Origin: an uncultured Bacteroides sp.
GTDB lineage: Bacteria; Bacteroidota; Bacteroidia; Bacteroidales; UBA932
NCBI GenBank assembly: GCA_900546925.1
Contig: UREV01000001.1
Span: forward strand, 62,001-126,000
Direction: 5' to 3'
DNA: 64,000 nucleotides
Positions 44,835-53,899 of the stretch are shown here, piece by piece. The position numbers were made by a program, and so were the translations under genes. The notes under the pieces are model-generated. The model searched no databases, had not been told where the DNA came from, and worked only from the letters and a program-made list of their open reading frames with translations. Numbering within the stretch: the stretch's first letter is position 1; each line of letters opens with the position of its first letter.

Positions 44835-46784
44835 ATGAAACTTAGAAATATATTTACAGCCCTTCTTGCAGCATTGACCTTGACCGTCAGCTGCGAAGAT
44901 GAAAAGGTGGCGTATCTTGACGAGATTAAGGTGTCGCAGTCTTACGTAGCCATCGACGCTGCGGGCGGTTCCACCGAAATCACTCTCAATGCGAAGGATG
45001 AATGGTCTTTCAGCGGTGTCCCTGAATGGCTCAAGGTAGAGCCTGCATCAGGTGCTGCCGGAAAGGACATTACTGTTACTTTCTCAGCTACTGCTGCTAA
45101 AGCTACAAAGGAGGCTATGCTTTATCTTAACTGCGGAAGCAAGTCTCAGATTATCAACGTTATCCAGATGACTGAAAAGGTAGATCTTCCTATTTCTACT
45201 TACAAGCAGATTGCTGCAGGTCAGGATGGTACCGTTTATCGTGCTAAGGGAACTTGCACCGATATCTACAATACTGAGTATGGTAACTGGCACCTCATCG
45301 ATGCTACCGGTGACCTTACTATCTATGGTACTTTGGATAAGAATGGTGCTACCAAGAACTTCAAGAGTCTCGGTATCGAGGCTGGTGACATCGTTACTGT
45401 AGAAGGTCCTAAGAAGACGTATAATGGTACAGTTCAGCTTACTGACGTGACTGTAATCGCTATCGAGAAGTCTCTCATAAAGATCGAATCACTTACTCCT
45501 GCAGAGGCTCTTCCTAAGGAAGGCGGTGTTCTCGAGGTTGCTCTTACCTGCAAAGGAACTAACATGGAGGTGGTTCTCCCTGACGCTGCCAAGTCTTGGG
45601 TATCAGTAGCTGGTATCTCTTCTAATGGTAAAGAGGCATCGGTGAAGTTCAGTGTTGCTGCGAACTCTGAGGGAAAACGTCAGGCTGATATCGTCATCAA
45701 GACAGTTTCCGGCGGGAAAGATTATACAGCACAGTTCACTCTTACTCAGGATGGTTCCATTATCGACGCTACTGTAGCTGAGGTTCTTAAAGCTGAGGAT
45801 GGTCTTACCCAGTACCGTGTTTCAGGTTACATTTCCAAGGATAAGAACAGCGAGTACGGCAATATCTACATTAAGGATGCTACAGGCGAGATCTACGTTT
45901 ATGGCGTTCTCGATGCGAAGGGCCAGAGCAAGCAGTGGAACAACATGGGTATTCACGAAGGTGATATCATCACTGTTGTCGGACCTAAGACTTCTTTCAA
46001 CAAAGAGCCTCAGATGAAGAACGTATCCGTAGAGTCATTCAAGACTGTAAAGGATTTGACTATCAAAGACTTCGTTGCCAAGGCTGACGATAAAGAGACT
46101 TACTACCGTATTTCCGGTAAGGTTTCCGGAATTAAGGATGGCGATGTTTATGGAAACTTCGATCTTACTGATGCGACCGGAACGGTATATGTATATGGCC
46201 TCGTAGCCGGTTACGGTGGAGAGAAGAAGAAATTCCAGGAATTGGGCATCAAAGATGGTGATGAGATTACTATCGTAGGTGTTTCTACTTCATTCAACGG
46301 CAAAAAGCAGGTCGGCAATGCATTCCTCGTAACAAAGGGAAACAGCGGCACAGTTACTCCTGGCCCTACTCCTACCCCTGGTGAAGTGATTTCTATTGTA
46401 GTTGACGACTTCCCAGAAGCTTATCCGAAAGAGGAAGCTAAATTTACAGTTAGTGGACAGGAGGTATATCTTCTCAATGTTGCGAACTTCGGTTCCGGAA
46501 TTCAGATGAAGAAAGGCGGCTCTTATATCGCTAATGCGAAAGCATTCTCTAAGAAGATTCTTTCAGTTAAATTGACAGCTCAAGAAGGTAAGAAAACGAA
46601 CCTCGATATGACTTTGTTTGCTGGTTCATCTGCTAAACCTGAGAGCAATGAGATTACTGCATCCAAGACTGAAACTACTGCGACTTTCGATCTCTCTTCA
46701 GGTGATTATAAATTCTTCACATTGAAGAATGCATCTTTAGGTGCTGCATACTTCTCAAAGATAGAGATTACTTTGGCGAAATAA
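44835..46784 (+). CDS. Lipoprotein with two BACON domains and three OB-fold repeats
   Basis: 649 residues from MKLRNIFTALLAALTLTVSCED (lipobox Cys 20). Layout: BACON domain (about 31-110), OB-fold repeat 1 (about 120-205), BACON domain 2 (about 215-310), OB repeats 2 and 3 (about 312-405 and 408-500), a TPGPTPTPG linker, and a C-terminal beta domain. Each OB repeat carries YGN(W/I/F).(L/I).DATG.(L/I/V)(T/Y)(I/V)YG and a GD.(I/V)T(V/I).G strand. Repeats of this kind occur with secreted nucleases in Bacteroidota, so nucleic-acid binding at the surface is plausible; carbohydrate binding is the alternative. Confidence 0.82.
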   Translation: MKLRNIFTALLAALTLTVSCEDEKVAYLDEIKVSQSYVAIDAAGGSTEITLNAKDEWSFSGVPEWLKVEPASGAAGKDITVTFSATAAKATKEAMLYLNCGSKSQIINVIQMTEKVDLPISTYKQIAAGQDGTVYRAKGTCTDIYNTEYGNWHLIDATGDLTIYGTLDKNGATKNFKSLGIEAGDIVTVEGPKKTYNGTVQLTDVTVIAIEKSLIKIESLTPAEALPKEGGVLEVALTCKGTNMEVVLPDAAKSWVSVAGISSNGKEASVKFSVAANSEGKRQADIVIKTVSGGKDYTAQFTLTQDGSIIDATVAEVLKAEDGLTQYRVSGYISKDKNSEYGNIYIKDATGEIYVYGVLDAKGQSKQWNNMGIHEGDIITVVGPKTSFNKEPQMKNVSVESFKTVKDLTIKDFVAKADDKETYYRISGKVSGIKDGDVYGNFDLTDATGTVYVYGLVAGYGGEKKKFQELGIKDGDEITIVGVSTSFNGKKQVGNAFLVTKGNSGTVTPGPTPTPGEVISIVVDDFPEAYPKEEAKFTVSGQEVYLLNVANFGSGIQMKKGGSYIANAKAFSKKILSVKLTAQEGKKTNLDMTLFAGSSAKPESNEITASKTETTATFDLSSGDYKFFTLKNASLGAAYFSKIEITLAK

Positions 46785-46814
46785 ATATCTAACCAAATAT
46801 ATTATCACTTTCTT

Positions 46815-46851
46815 TCGGGTGGCCCGTTATCGGGTCGCCCGTTTTTCTTTT
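46815..46851 (+). terminator. Rho-independent terminator after the OB-fold lipoprotein
   Basis: CGGGTGGCCCG-TTAT-CGGGTCGCCCG followed by TTTTTC. An 11-base stem with a central G-U or mismatch and a T-run, 31 bases after the stop. Confidence 0.85.
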
Positions 46852-46866
46852 GTGCAGGTCAATGAT

Positions 46867-46898
46867 TTTGTTAATCTCGCGGATGTTGCCTATCTTTG
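46867..46898 (+). promoter_or_regulatory. -33/-7 promoter of the nuclease gene
   Basis: TTTG at 46867-46870 and TATCTTTG at 46891-46898, 20 bases apart. The 9-bp-word core GTCAATG at 46858 lies immediately upstream. Confidence 0.65.
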
Positions 46899-46931
46899 CC
46901 TTCTATTACGCAATAAATAACCAAACATTTT

Positions 46932-48113
46932 ATGAATTTCAAGTCATTGCTTTTGGGAGCATTGGCAGTAGTGGGCATGACATGTCTCTACAGTTGCTCC
47001 GACAATACTACAGAAGATGCCGTAAAGGCAGAAATTACCGCACAGGAAAACCCTATCGAAGCCAGGGGTGGTGCTCAATATCTTTCAGTCAAGGCTTCAG
47101 GATCTTGGAACATCTCGTGCAAAGGAGAAGACGGAAATGCTCCGAAATGGTTGACCATATCTCAGACTAATGGTTCAGGTAGCAAGTCCAGCATCCCGAT
47201 GGAGGTTAAACCTAATACGACTGATGCGGAAAGAGTCGCTATAGTTACCCTTAGAACAGGACATGGCAAGGCAACATTGACCCTTACCCAGAAGGCTTGG
47301 GACAGCAGCGTCACAACCGGAGACAAGGCGAAAGTGGGTTGGCTCGAACTTCCGGGCATGCCTGAGGGAACTGAACTGGGCTTCTTTACACATTCTATGA
47401 CGATAGGTAATACTAAGACCAGAAACTACTCATTTGCATACGATTACGACAATAAGGTAGCGCATTGGGTGGCTTATCCGCTTAACGCATGGACTATCGG
47501 CTCCGGCAAGCGTACAAAAAAGTGGGGTGCGGATCCTCTTATCCCGGCCGACAAACAGGCCGTGCTCTACAATGGCTTTAAAGAGGGTAATGCGGGTTGG
47601 TTTGCACGTGGACACCAGTGCCCTTCAGCTGACCGTCTGAACTATGAGGCTAACGTAATGACATTCTATTATACCAACATGACTCCACAGACTCACGAAG
47701 GCTTTAACGAAGATATCTGGGCACAACTTGAGGATAAGGTTCGTGGTTGGGCCAAGAAATCAGGCACTGACACTTGCTATGTTGTAACCGGTTGTGTTCC
47801 TGACGGCAGTACAAAATATGCTCTGGACAACAATGGAAAGAAGATCACTGTTCCGGTCGCTTATTACAAGGCTGTCCTCCGTTACAGCAAGTCCGGCAAA
47901 GAAGGTCATTCAGGTTACATGGGATTCGCCATCTACCTCGAACATAAAGTTTATAGTAGCTCGGCTATCAAAAAGGAATATTGCATGTCCATCAGCGACC
48001 TCGAGAAGAGAATTAATGTAAATCTCTTTGCAAATCTTCCTTCAGTGGTAGGTCCTGAGGAGGCTCAGACTATAAAGGCTGAGAATCCTGCCGACGTAGC
48101 TTGGTGGTGGTAA
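46932..48113 (+). CDS. Secreted DNA/RNA non-specific endonuclease with N-terminal BACON domain, lipoprotein
   Basis: 393 residues. Lipobox LYSCSD (Cys about 22), BACON domain (about 35-120, NPIEARGGAQYLSVKASGSWNISC), then a beta-beta-alpha-metal NUC domain (about 140-370). The catalytic block reads ARGHQCPSADR (about 222-234): the usual DRGH is ARGH, but the general-base His is kept. YYTNMTPQ with the Mg-binding Asn follows, then NEDIWAQLE. Likely degrades extracellular nucleic acid at the cell surface. It has its own promoter but sits beside the OB-fold lipoprotein and Oar-type receptor. Confidence 0.9.
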   Translation: MNFKSLLLGALAVVGMTCLYSCSDNTTEDAVKAEITAQENPIEARGGAQYLSVKASGSWNISCKGEDGNAPKWLTISQTNGSGSKSSIPMEVKPNTTDAERVAIVTLRTGHGKATLTLTQKAWDSSVTTGDKAKVGWLELPGMPEGTELGFFTHSMTIGNTKTRNYSFAYDYDNKVAHWVAYPLNAWTIGSGKRTKKWGADPLIPADKQAVLYNGFKEGNAGWFARGHQCPSADRLNYEANVMTFYYTNMTPQTHEGFNEDIWAQLEDKVRGWAKKSGTDTCYVVTGCVPDGSTKYALDNNGKKITVPVAYYKAVLRYSKSGKEGHSGYMGFAIYLEHKVYSSSAIKKEYCMSISDLEKRINVNLFANLPSVVGPEEAQTIKAENPADVAWWW

Positions 48114-48144
48114 TCAGATTATTAACTTCTGATCGGATATCGAT

Positions 48145-50157
48145 ATGAATAAACTTGTTTTAACAGCACTTGGAGTTATGGCTATTTCAGCTTGTAACAC
48201 AAATCCATTCCTCACGGAATGGACAGGAGCGGACGCTTTTCCTCCGTTCGACAAAATCAAGACTTCAGACTTCGTGCCTGCCGTAAAGGCCGGAATCGAA
48301 CAGCAAGAGGCTGAGGTCAATGCTATTGTGACCAATGAGGCTGCGCCGACATTCGAGAATACCATCGCAGCGTATGAACTCTCCGGAGAGATTCTTGCGA
48401 AGACCCTCGGCGTGTTGTATAACGTGTCAGAGTCAGACGCAACTCCTGAGATGCAGGCCGTTATGGATGAGGTTACCCCTCTTCTTACCGCAAGCTCCGA
48501 CAATATTTTCATGAACAAGGCATTCTTCGAGAGAGTGAAAGCAGTTTATGCTGATTCTTCATCACTCGACAGAGAGCAGTACATGGTTACCAAGAAACTT
48601 TATAAATATTTCGTCGATAACGGAATCTCGCTTTCTGATGCGGAGCAGGCAAGATTCAAGGAGATCAATGCCGAGCTCGCTACCCTTTCACAGAAGTTCG
48701 GAAACGACCTTTTGGCTGAGAACAATGCTTTCAAGGCAGAGATCGGAATTCCTGTTTCCAGCTATCCTGTGTTCATGTCTTCATGTGCAGACCGTGCAAA
48801 ACGTGAGGCTGCATTCAAGGCTTATTCGACCAGAGGTGCACATGATAACGCTAACAGTACCAAGCAGACTCTCGTCGACATAATCCGTCTCCGCACTGAG
48901 AAGGCACAGATGCTCGGTTATGACTGCGCAGCTGACATGATTCTCAGCGATAAGATGGCTCACGATCACGCGACTGTCGACGCCTTCCTCGAAAAGATTA
49001 TGGTCAAGGCTGTCGCAAGGGCTAAAGATGAGATCGAGTCAATGCAGAAGTTCATGGATGAGGACATCGCAGCAGGCCTTCTTCCTGTAGGTTCCAAGAT
49101 TCAGCCATGGGACTGGTGGTATTATTCAGAGAAAGTCCGCAAGGCTGACTATGATTTGCATGAGGAGGAGACCAAGCCATATTTCGAGTTGTCTAATGTT
49201 CGTAAGGGTGTATTCAAGGCGGCTGAGAAACTCTATGACCTTAACATTGAAAAGGTTAACGGATATCCTGTTTATAATCCTGAGGTAGAGGTCTTCAGAG
49301 TTTCTGACAAGGATGGCAGTCTTATAGGTCTTTTCATGACTGATATGCTTCCTCGCAGCACCAAACGCAGCGGTGCATGGATGAGCAATTTCCGTGACCA
49401 GTATATGGATGCATCCGGCAAGGATGTACGCCCTATCGTGGTCAATGTCTGCAATTTCGGCCAGCCTGACGATACTGTCAAACTTCTTACTATCGATGAG
49501 GTGGAGACAGCATTCCATGAGTTCGGTCATGCTCTTCACGGACTTCTTTCCAAGTGCCGTTACAAGGAAGTGAGTGGTACAGCAGTAGCGCATGATTTCG
49601 TGGAGACATTCTCTCAGTTTAACGAGAACTGGGCTTTCCAGCCTGAGATTCTTGCTGAGTATGCTCATCATTACAAGACCGGCGAAGTTATTCCTGATTC
49701 ACTCGTAGCTAAGATTAACAATGCTTCCAAGTTTAACCAGGGATTCGCTACTACAGAGCTTTGCGCTGCTTCGCTTTTGGATATCAGATGGCATGAACTT
49801 GGTGCTGATACAGACTGGAACAGCTTGGATATCGAGGCATTCGAAAAGAATGTCTGCAAAGAGATCGGTCTGATCGACGAGATTATCCCGAGATATAGAA
49901 GTACTTACTTCAGCCATATCTTCGGCGGTGCTTATGGTGCCGGATATTATGGATATCTCTGGGCAGAGGTTATCGATATGGATATGTTCGAGTTCTGGGA
50001 GAGCAAGGGCCTCTGGAATCACGATATGGCCATCAAGTTCCGTAAGACTTTCCTCGAAAAGGGTGGAAGCGAGGAGCCGATGGTTCTCTATCGTCAGTTC
50101 TGTGGTGAAAATGCTGAGCCTGATCCTGATGCACTTCTTCGTGCACGCGGTCTTTAA
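48145..50157 (+). CDS. dcp: M3-family peptidyl-dipeptidase (Dcp/oligopeptidase A type), predicted lipoprotein
   Basis: 670 residues. N-terminal lipobox AISACNT (Cys about 17), then the all-helical M3 fold and the zinc site HEFGHALH (about 457-464) with the downstream Glu in SGTAVAHDFVETFSQ. It removes C-terminal dipeptides from oligopeptides, here probably in the periplasm or at the surface. It starts 31 bases after the nuclease stop, with no clear promoter between, so it is probably cotranscribed. Confidence 0.92.
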   Translation: MNKLVLTALGVMAISACNTNPFLTEWTGADAFPPFDKIKTSDFVPAVKAGIEQQEAEVNAIVTNEAAPTFENTIAAYELSGEILAKTLGVLYNVSESDATPEMQAVMDEVTPLLTASSDNIFMNKAFFERVKAVYADSSSLDREQYMVTKKLYKYFVDNGISLSDAEQARFKEINAELATLSQKFGNDLLAENNAFKAEIGIPVSSYPVFMSSCADRAKREAAFKAYSTRGAHDNANSTKQTLVDIIRLRTEKAQMLGYDCAADMILSDKMAHDHATVDAFLEKIMVKAVARAKDEIESMQKFMDEDIAAGLLPVGSKIQPWDWWYYSEKVRKADYDLHEEETKPYFELSNVRKGVFKAAEKLYDLNIEKVNGYPVYNPEVEVFRVSDKDGSLIGLFMTDMLPRSTKRSGAWMSNFRDQYMDASGKDVRPIVVNVCNFGQPDDTVKLLTIDEVETAFHEFGHALHGLLSKCRYKEVSGTAVAHDFVETFSQFNENWAFQPEILAEYAHHYKTGEVIPDSLVAKINNASKFNQGFATTELCAASLLDIRWHELGADTDWNSLDIEAFEKNVCKEIGLIDEIIPRYRSTYFSHIFGGAYGAGYYGYLWAEVIDMDMFEFWESKGLWNHDMAIKFRKTFLEKGGSEEPMVLYRQFCGENAEPDPDALLRARGL

Positions 50158-50162
50158 TCGAC

Positions 50163-50375
50163 TTGCTATATATAAAACGGCCGGCGGCCATCAGCTTCGC
50201 TTTCCCTGGTCCGGCGGATTATCCGAACGGCATTATCGGCGGTGGGCTCCCGAATTTTCCATCTTTCCGTGACGGAGTGGCTCTCGGACCATTTCTTCAG
50301 GAGAAATTCGGCGTTCCTGTTTTCATTAATAATGACGAGACTTGTTTGCTTATGCGTTTGCCCTCAATTAGTTAG
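50163..50375 (+). pseudogene. Truncated ROK-family sugar kinase/regulator remnant
   Basis: An open stretch encodes AISFAFPGPADYPNGIIGGG, LPNFPSFRDGVALGPF and LQEKFGVPVFINNDE, the central part of a ROK glucokinase-type protein. The N-terminal ATP-binding half and everything after INNDE are missing; it ends out of family at LMRLPSIS and a stop 13 bases before manA. No signal for expression. ROK genes are commonly placed beside manA, so this is probably the decayed partner. Confidence 0.8.
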
Positions 50376-50388
50376 ATAAATAAAAACT

Positions 50389-51366
50389 ATGTACGCATTA
50401 AAATTCAGACCCATACTCAAGACTGTTGTATGGGGTGGCGAGAAAATCGCTCCGTATAAGGAAGTCGTTACAGATCAGCATAATGTAGGTGAAAGCTGGG
50501 AGCTTTCCGGCGTGAAGGGACATGAATCCGTAATCGCGAACGGTGAGTTCGAAGGCATGACCATCACTGAACTCGTGGAGAAATATAAGGGTGCGCTCGT
50601 CGGCGAGAAGGTCTACGCCAATACCGGCAACGAGTTTCCTCTTCTGATCAAATTCATTGACGCTCAGAAGGATCTCTCCATTCAGGTCCATCCGGACGAC
50701 GAGTTGGCCGAGAAGCGCCATCACTCCAAGGGCAAGACCGAGATGTGGTATGTCGTGGGTGCCGACAAGGGCGCGCACCTGCTGGCCGGTCTCTCCGAGA
50801 AAATCACCCCCGAGGAGTATGTGGAGAGGGTCGGGAACAACACCATCACCGATGTTCTCACCAGGTTTGAGGTCAATGCCGGGGATGTGTTTTTCCTTCC
50901 TGCCGGACGTATACATACCATCTGTGGCGGTTGTTTCATAGCGGAGATTCAGCAGACGTCTGACATTACGTATAGAATTTACGATTATGGCAGACTTGGT
51001 TTGGACGGAAAGCCTCGCGAGTTGCATACCGAGCTTGCGAAGGATGCGATCGATTATAATGTTTATCCGGATTACAGAACTCATTATACGGAGAAGAAGG
51101 ATGCCGAAAATGAGTTGGTAAGTTGTAAATATTTTACCACGAGTCAGTATGATCTCGACAAGCCGTTCACGAAGGATTTGTCGGCTTTGGATTCGTTCTT
51201 GGCGGTGATGTGTATCGAGGGCTCCGGAACGCTTACCGATCACGAGGATGCCGACAATGCTCTCACCATTCACCAGGGCGAAACTGTCCTCATTCCGGCC
51301 ACCTCCAAAGGAGTGACCTTCACTCCCGACACTCGCCTGAAACTTCTCACCAGCTATATCGGTTAG
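50389..51366 (+). CDS. manA: Mannose-6-phosphate isomerase, class I
   Basis: 325 residues. Interconverts mannose-6-P and fructose-6-P; zinc enzyme. N-terminal KFRPILKTVVWGGEKIAPYK, the zinc/cupin segments LSIQVHPDDELAEKRH and KTEMWYVVGA, and VFFLPAGRIHTICGGCFIAEIQQTSDITYRIYDYGR. Full length for the short class. Its upstream neighbour is a ROK remnant. Confidence 0.95.
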   Translation: MYALKFRPILKTVVWGGEKIAPYKEVVTDQHNVGESWELSGVKGHESVIANGEFEGMTITELVEKYKGALVGEKVYANTGNEFPLLIKFIDAQKDLSIQVHPDDELAEKRHHSKGKTEMWYVVGADKGAHLLAGLSEKITPEEYVERVGNNTITDVLTRFEVNAGDVFFLPAGRIHTICGGCFIAEIQQTSDITYRIYDYGRLGLDGKPRELHTELAKDAIDYNVYPDYRTHYTEKKDAENELVSCKYFTTSQYDLDKPFTKDLSALDSFLAVMCIEGSGTLTDHEDADNALTIHQGETVLIPATSKGVTFTPDTRLKLLTSYIG

Positions 51367-51390
51367 ATTTTTCATTTTCGGTAGGCGTGG

Positions 51391-51462
51391 TGGCCGCCGG
51401 CTGCAAGGGCCCCTTCGCTCAGGTGCTCCGCAATTCGCTCCCTGGGCCATGCCGCCGATCGG
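51391..51462 (+). repeat. Diverged REP-like palindromic unit
   Basis: GC-rich imperfect palindrome; its core CGCTCAGGTGCTCCGCAATTCGC is related to the core of the 88-bp units at 29068 and 29332. It is flanked by GCCGCCGGC and GCCGCCGATCGGC. Confidence 0.5.
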
Positions 51463-51517
51463 CATCGTCTAGTAGATTCCTAACGTTGGAAAATATCGTT
51501 TCGCCAGCAGGCAGGAG

Positions 51518-51578
51518 TCGGAACTCAAGACGCGAATTGCGCAGCCTGAGCGGATGAGTCCGAACTCCTGCTGCTACC
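51518..51578 (-). repeat. Inverted REP-like palindromic unit
   Basis: On the minus strand this reads GTTCGGACTCATCCGCTCAGG, then TGCGCAATTCGCGTCTTGAG and TTCCGACTCC, clearly related to the 88-bp unit of the 826-bp repeats. It lies in opposite orientation to the unit at 51391, giving a head-to-head pair. Confidence 0.65.
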
Positions 51579-51755
51579 ATGCCAAAAATCGCTGTTTAAG
51601 AGCTAAAATGTAATTACCTGATAACCAAGTAATTACAAAAAGTGAGAGATTTTAGTGAAATACGAATGTATAACACGCAGATACTCAATGGGTTAGCAAG
51701 TGTAAAAGAGAGATTATATAGGGCAAATTGTTAGGAAAAAGCCGATATAACCCAC

Positions 51756-51763
51756 TATCTTTG
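51756..51763 (+). promoter_or_regulatory. Orphan TAnnTTTG promoter-like box
   Basis: TATCTTTG followed 17 bases later by ATG AAA TAA and then the MITE at 51804. No gene follows on this strand. It may be a relic of a gene displaced by the element. The rest of 51580-51803 is AT-rich and holds nothing I can name. Confidence 0.35.
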
Positions 51764-51803
51764 CGCTCGGAAACTAACCCATGAAATAAAAAAAACTTGA
51801 CTT

Positions 51804-51991
51804 AAGTTTCGCAAGTGCGAAACACCGCTTTTAGAGCCCGCGAGGGCGAAAGCAAGTCCCTTCCCCGAGGGGAGGGATTTAGGGTGAGGGTAGCGTGTAA
51901 GCAAAAAGTGCGTGGGGCTTACAGCCTTCGAACGAGTGATAACCCTCAAATAAGTGCTTGTGTTCAGCAAGTTTGATAACTTGCGAAACTT
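51804..51991 (+). repeat. 188-bp MITE-like element, copy B
   Basis: Same ends (AAGTTTCGCAA and TTGCGAAACTT) and same length as copy A at 11242-11429, with scattered substitutions. No coding capacity that I trust, although a similar peptide frame is open on the minus strand of both copies. Confidence 0.8.
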
Positions 51992-52022
51992 GAGAATTAG
52001 AGTATTAATGTGTTTGAAATAA

Positions 52023-52068
52023 TGTGATGGCTGCAGGAAAAACCCAAACCTGCAGCCATCACTATTTT
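52023..52068 (-). terminator. Terminator after the TPR regulator gene
   Basis: TGATGGCTGCAGG and CCTGCAGCCATCA pair perfectly across a nine-base loop, with T-rich sequence beyond the stem. It ends the minus-strand gene that stops at 52079 and isolates it from the repeats. Confidence 0.8.
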
Positions 52069-52078
52069 TTGAGAAAAA

Positions 52079-53758
52079 CTACCGCCCCAGCGCCGCAAGA
52101 AAATCTTCCTTGTCCGGAGCATCCGACCCGTCGATCTTACTCTTTAGCCTCCAGATGCGATTATAAACGATACCTTTGTCTTTCTCTAAAATCGTGGAAA
52201 TTGTTGTGCTTGAGAACCCCGACGCTACGAAAATGAACAACCTTATATCCTCATCCTTCATCTTCGGCAACTGCTCCCGCAATCTCGAAACCAAATTCCC
52301 GCAATTCCTGTCAAGTGTCTGCTCCAGCCCCTTAAGTGTCTTCGCATCAGTACGCAAATCCTGAATAATCGACTTGACCTCCTTCAGCACCTTCGGCTGC
52401 AGATTCTCCGTCCCCTCGTAAATATAATACTGCTCGCAAAGCCGCTCCAGCATATCCGTCTTTGCCGCAGGGGTACGCTTGGCTGCCACCTGCTTCTTGT
52501 CCGCCGCCTTAAGCTTCGCCTGCAAGTCCTCCGCTATACTCATATACCTCTCAGCCTCAGCCTTTTCCTCGCTTATTCGCTTCTCTGCCTGTAAATCCCG
52601 ATACCGGAAATAGCTGATGAAAGAGAATATCAGGATCAATGCTGCCGCTACGATGACAAGTATCGTCATCCTGGACGACTTCAGCCTCATGGCATTCAAC
52701 TCATTCTCCTGACGGAAATACTCCTTCTCCGCGGAAACGGCTGATTTCTTGAGCCTTGCGATATCTACAGTGTTGCTATACTCCATCACACTCTCCAACG
52801 CCTTCAACGCCTCCTTATAATTCCCGTCCCTGACCATCACCTGATACTCGCGGAACTTCGCCTGACTCGCCTCATACTTATTTTCCGCCGAAGCATTCGC
52901 CCGCTTCATCCAGGTTATAGCTTCCGTCCTTTTCCCTGCCAATGAATACGCATAGGCCAACATTCCGCGGTCGATGCTCGACAGAGGTGAATGCAGCTCG
53001 TTGGCAACTCTTGAAAGCAGACTGATGACCAGCCCCGGATCCGGCTCCTCCTGCTCCAGCGTGAGCATGGCATAAGATTCCAGGCATCTGACCTCCAGGA
53101 GAGTATCTGCAGCAGCATGTGCCTCGTACATCATGGATCTGAATATTTCCTCTGCCGCCACGAAATTCTGGGCATTATAATTCGCCACGCCGCATTCGAA
53201 CCTCACATTTCTGCTGTTGAACGGCATGCCTGCCATGTCGAAATCTTCAGCCGCCTTATTCAAATATGAAATCTCCTCGTTGTAATCTCCTGTAGCTCTG
53301 AACGTTTTGGAAATGTCACGCAAAATGCTGCCCCTCTTTCCAGGGTCATCAAGTTTATCACAAATCCTCTCCGCACGTGTAAATGAAATGATCGAACTCC
53401 TGTAATCACCGGCATTGAACTGAGCCTTTCCCAGATAATACCAAGCCTCCATGCGCCTGTCCGCCGGTCCTCTCTTCTCGAAAAAATCCGCAGTCAGTGT
53501 CAGGCTCCGAAGGTCTGCAGCCTCGACTCCTGGATACGCAATATCTTGAGCCACAGCCTTTAATAGATGATACTCCGACCGTAACCGCTTGTTCCGGTTG
53601 AATACAAATTCCGGCCTGAGACGCTCCAGCTCCGAAAGAACGCTGTCTGGCCGTGCGTAAACCTCCTGCCTCAGACCATCCAAAGTTCTCAGCTCCACCT
53701 TGCCGCACCCTGCCGCGGCGATCATCACTATTATTGTCAATGCGAATATTCGTCTCAT
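52079..53758 (-). CDS. TPR-containing membrane protein with C-terminal helix-turn-helix (probable transmembrane regulator)
   Basis: 559 residues from MRRIFALTIIVMIAAAGCGK, which has a lipobox-like AAGCGK. Tetratricopeptide-like helices fill about residues 60-340, one strong membrane segment lies at about 360-383 (ILVIVAAALILIFSFISYF), then a coiled coil, and a C-terminal HTH-like segment (DEDIRLFIFVASGFSSTTISTILEKDKGIVYNRIWRLKSKI). This is the Bacteroidota pattern of periplasmic TPR sensor, membrane anchor and cytosolic DNA-binding end. Upstream in-frame ATGs would add a non-homologous extension. Target genes unknown; it is divergent from the methionine operon. Confidence 0.8.
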   Translation of the reverse strand: MRRIFALTIIVMIAAAGCGKVELRTLDGLRQEVYARPDSVLSELERLRPEFVFNRNKRLRSEYHLLKAVAQDIAYPGVEAADLRSLTLTADFFEKRGPADRRMEAWYYLGKAQFNAGDYRSSIISFTRAERICDKLDDPGKRGSILRDISKTFRATGDYNEEISYLNKAAEDFDMAGMPFNSRNVRFECGVANYNAQNFVAAEEIFRSMMYEAHAAADTLLEVRCLESYAMLTLEQEEPDPGLVISLLSRVANELHSPLSSIDRGMLAYAYSLAGKRTEAITWMKRANASAENKYEASQAKFREYQVMVRDGNYKEALKALESVMEYSNTVDIARLKKSAVSAEKEYFRQENELNAMRLKSSRMTILVIVAAALILIFSFISYFRYRDLQAEKRISEEKAEAERYMSIAEDLQAKLKAADKKQVAAKRTPAAKTDMLERLCEQYYIYEGTENLQPKVLKEVKSIIQDLRTDAKTLKGLEQTLDRNCGNLVSRLREQLPKMKDEDIRLFIFVASGFSSTTISTILEKDKGIVYNRIWRLKSKIDGSDAPDKEDFLAALGR

Positions 53759-53799
53759 TATCTCGTTATTCAATATTATAGAGTGTCTAACATTTAGTG

Positions 53800-53807
53800 C
53801 AAAAATA
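53800..53807 (-). promoter_or_regulatory. TAnnTTTG promoter of the TPR regulator
   Basis: TATTTTTG on the minus strand, 41 bases before the preferred ATG at 53758; it supports that start over the in-frame ATG at 53857. Confidence 0.6.
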
Positions 53808-53899
53808 CAATCTAAGTAATCATTAAAAAATACAAGATAACCAATTTTGCAGTACAAAAAACAACTTGTCCAATATTTCGTAAATAAATATACTTTAAT

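Noticed and set aside
50398..51465. Long open frame (355 codons) on the minus strand
   Set aside because: Antisense to manA with no recognisable domains.
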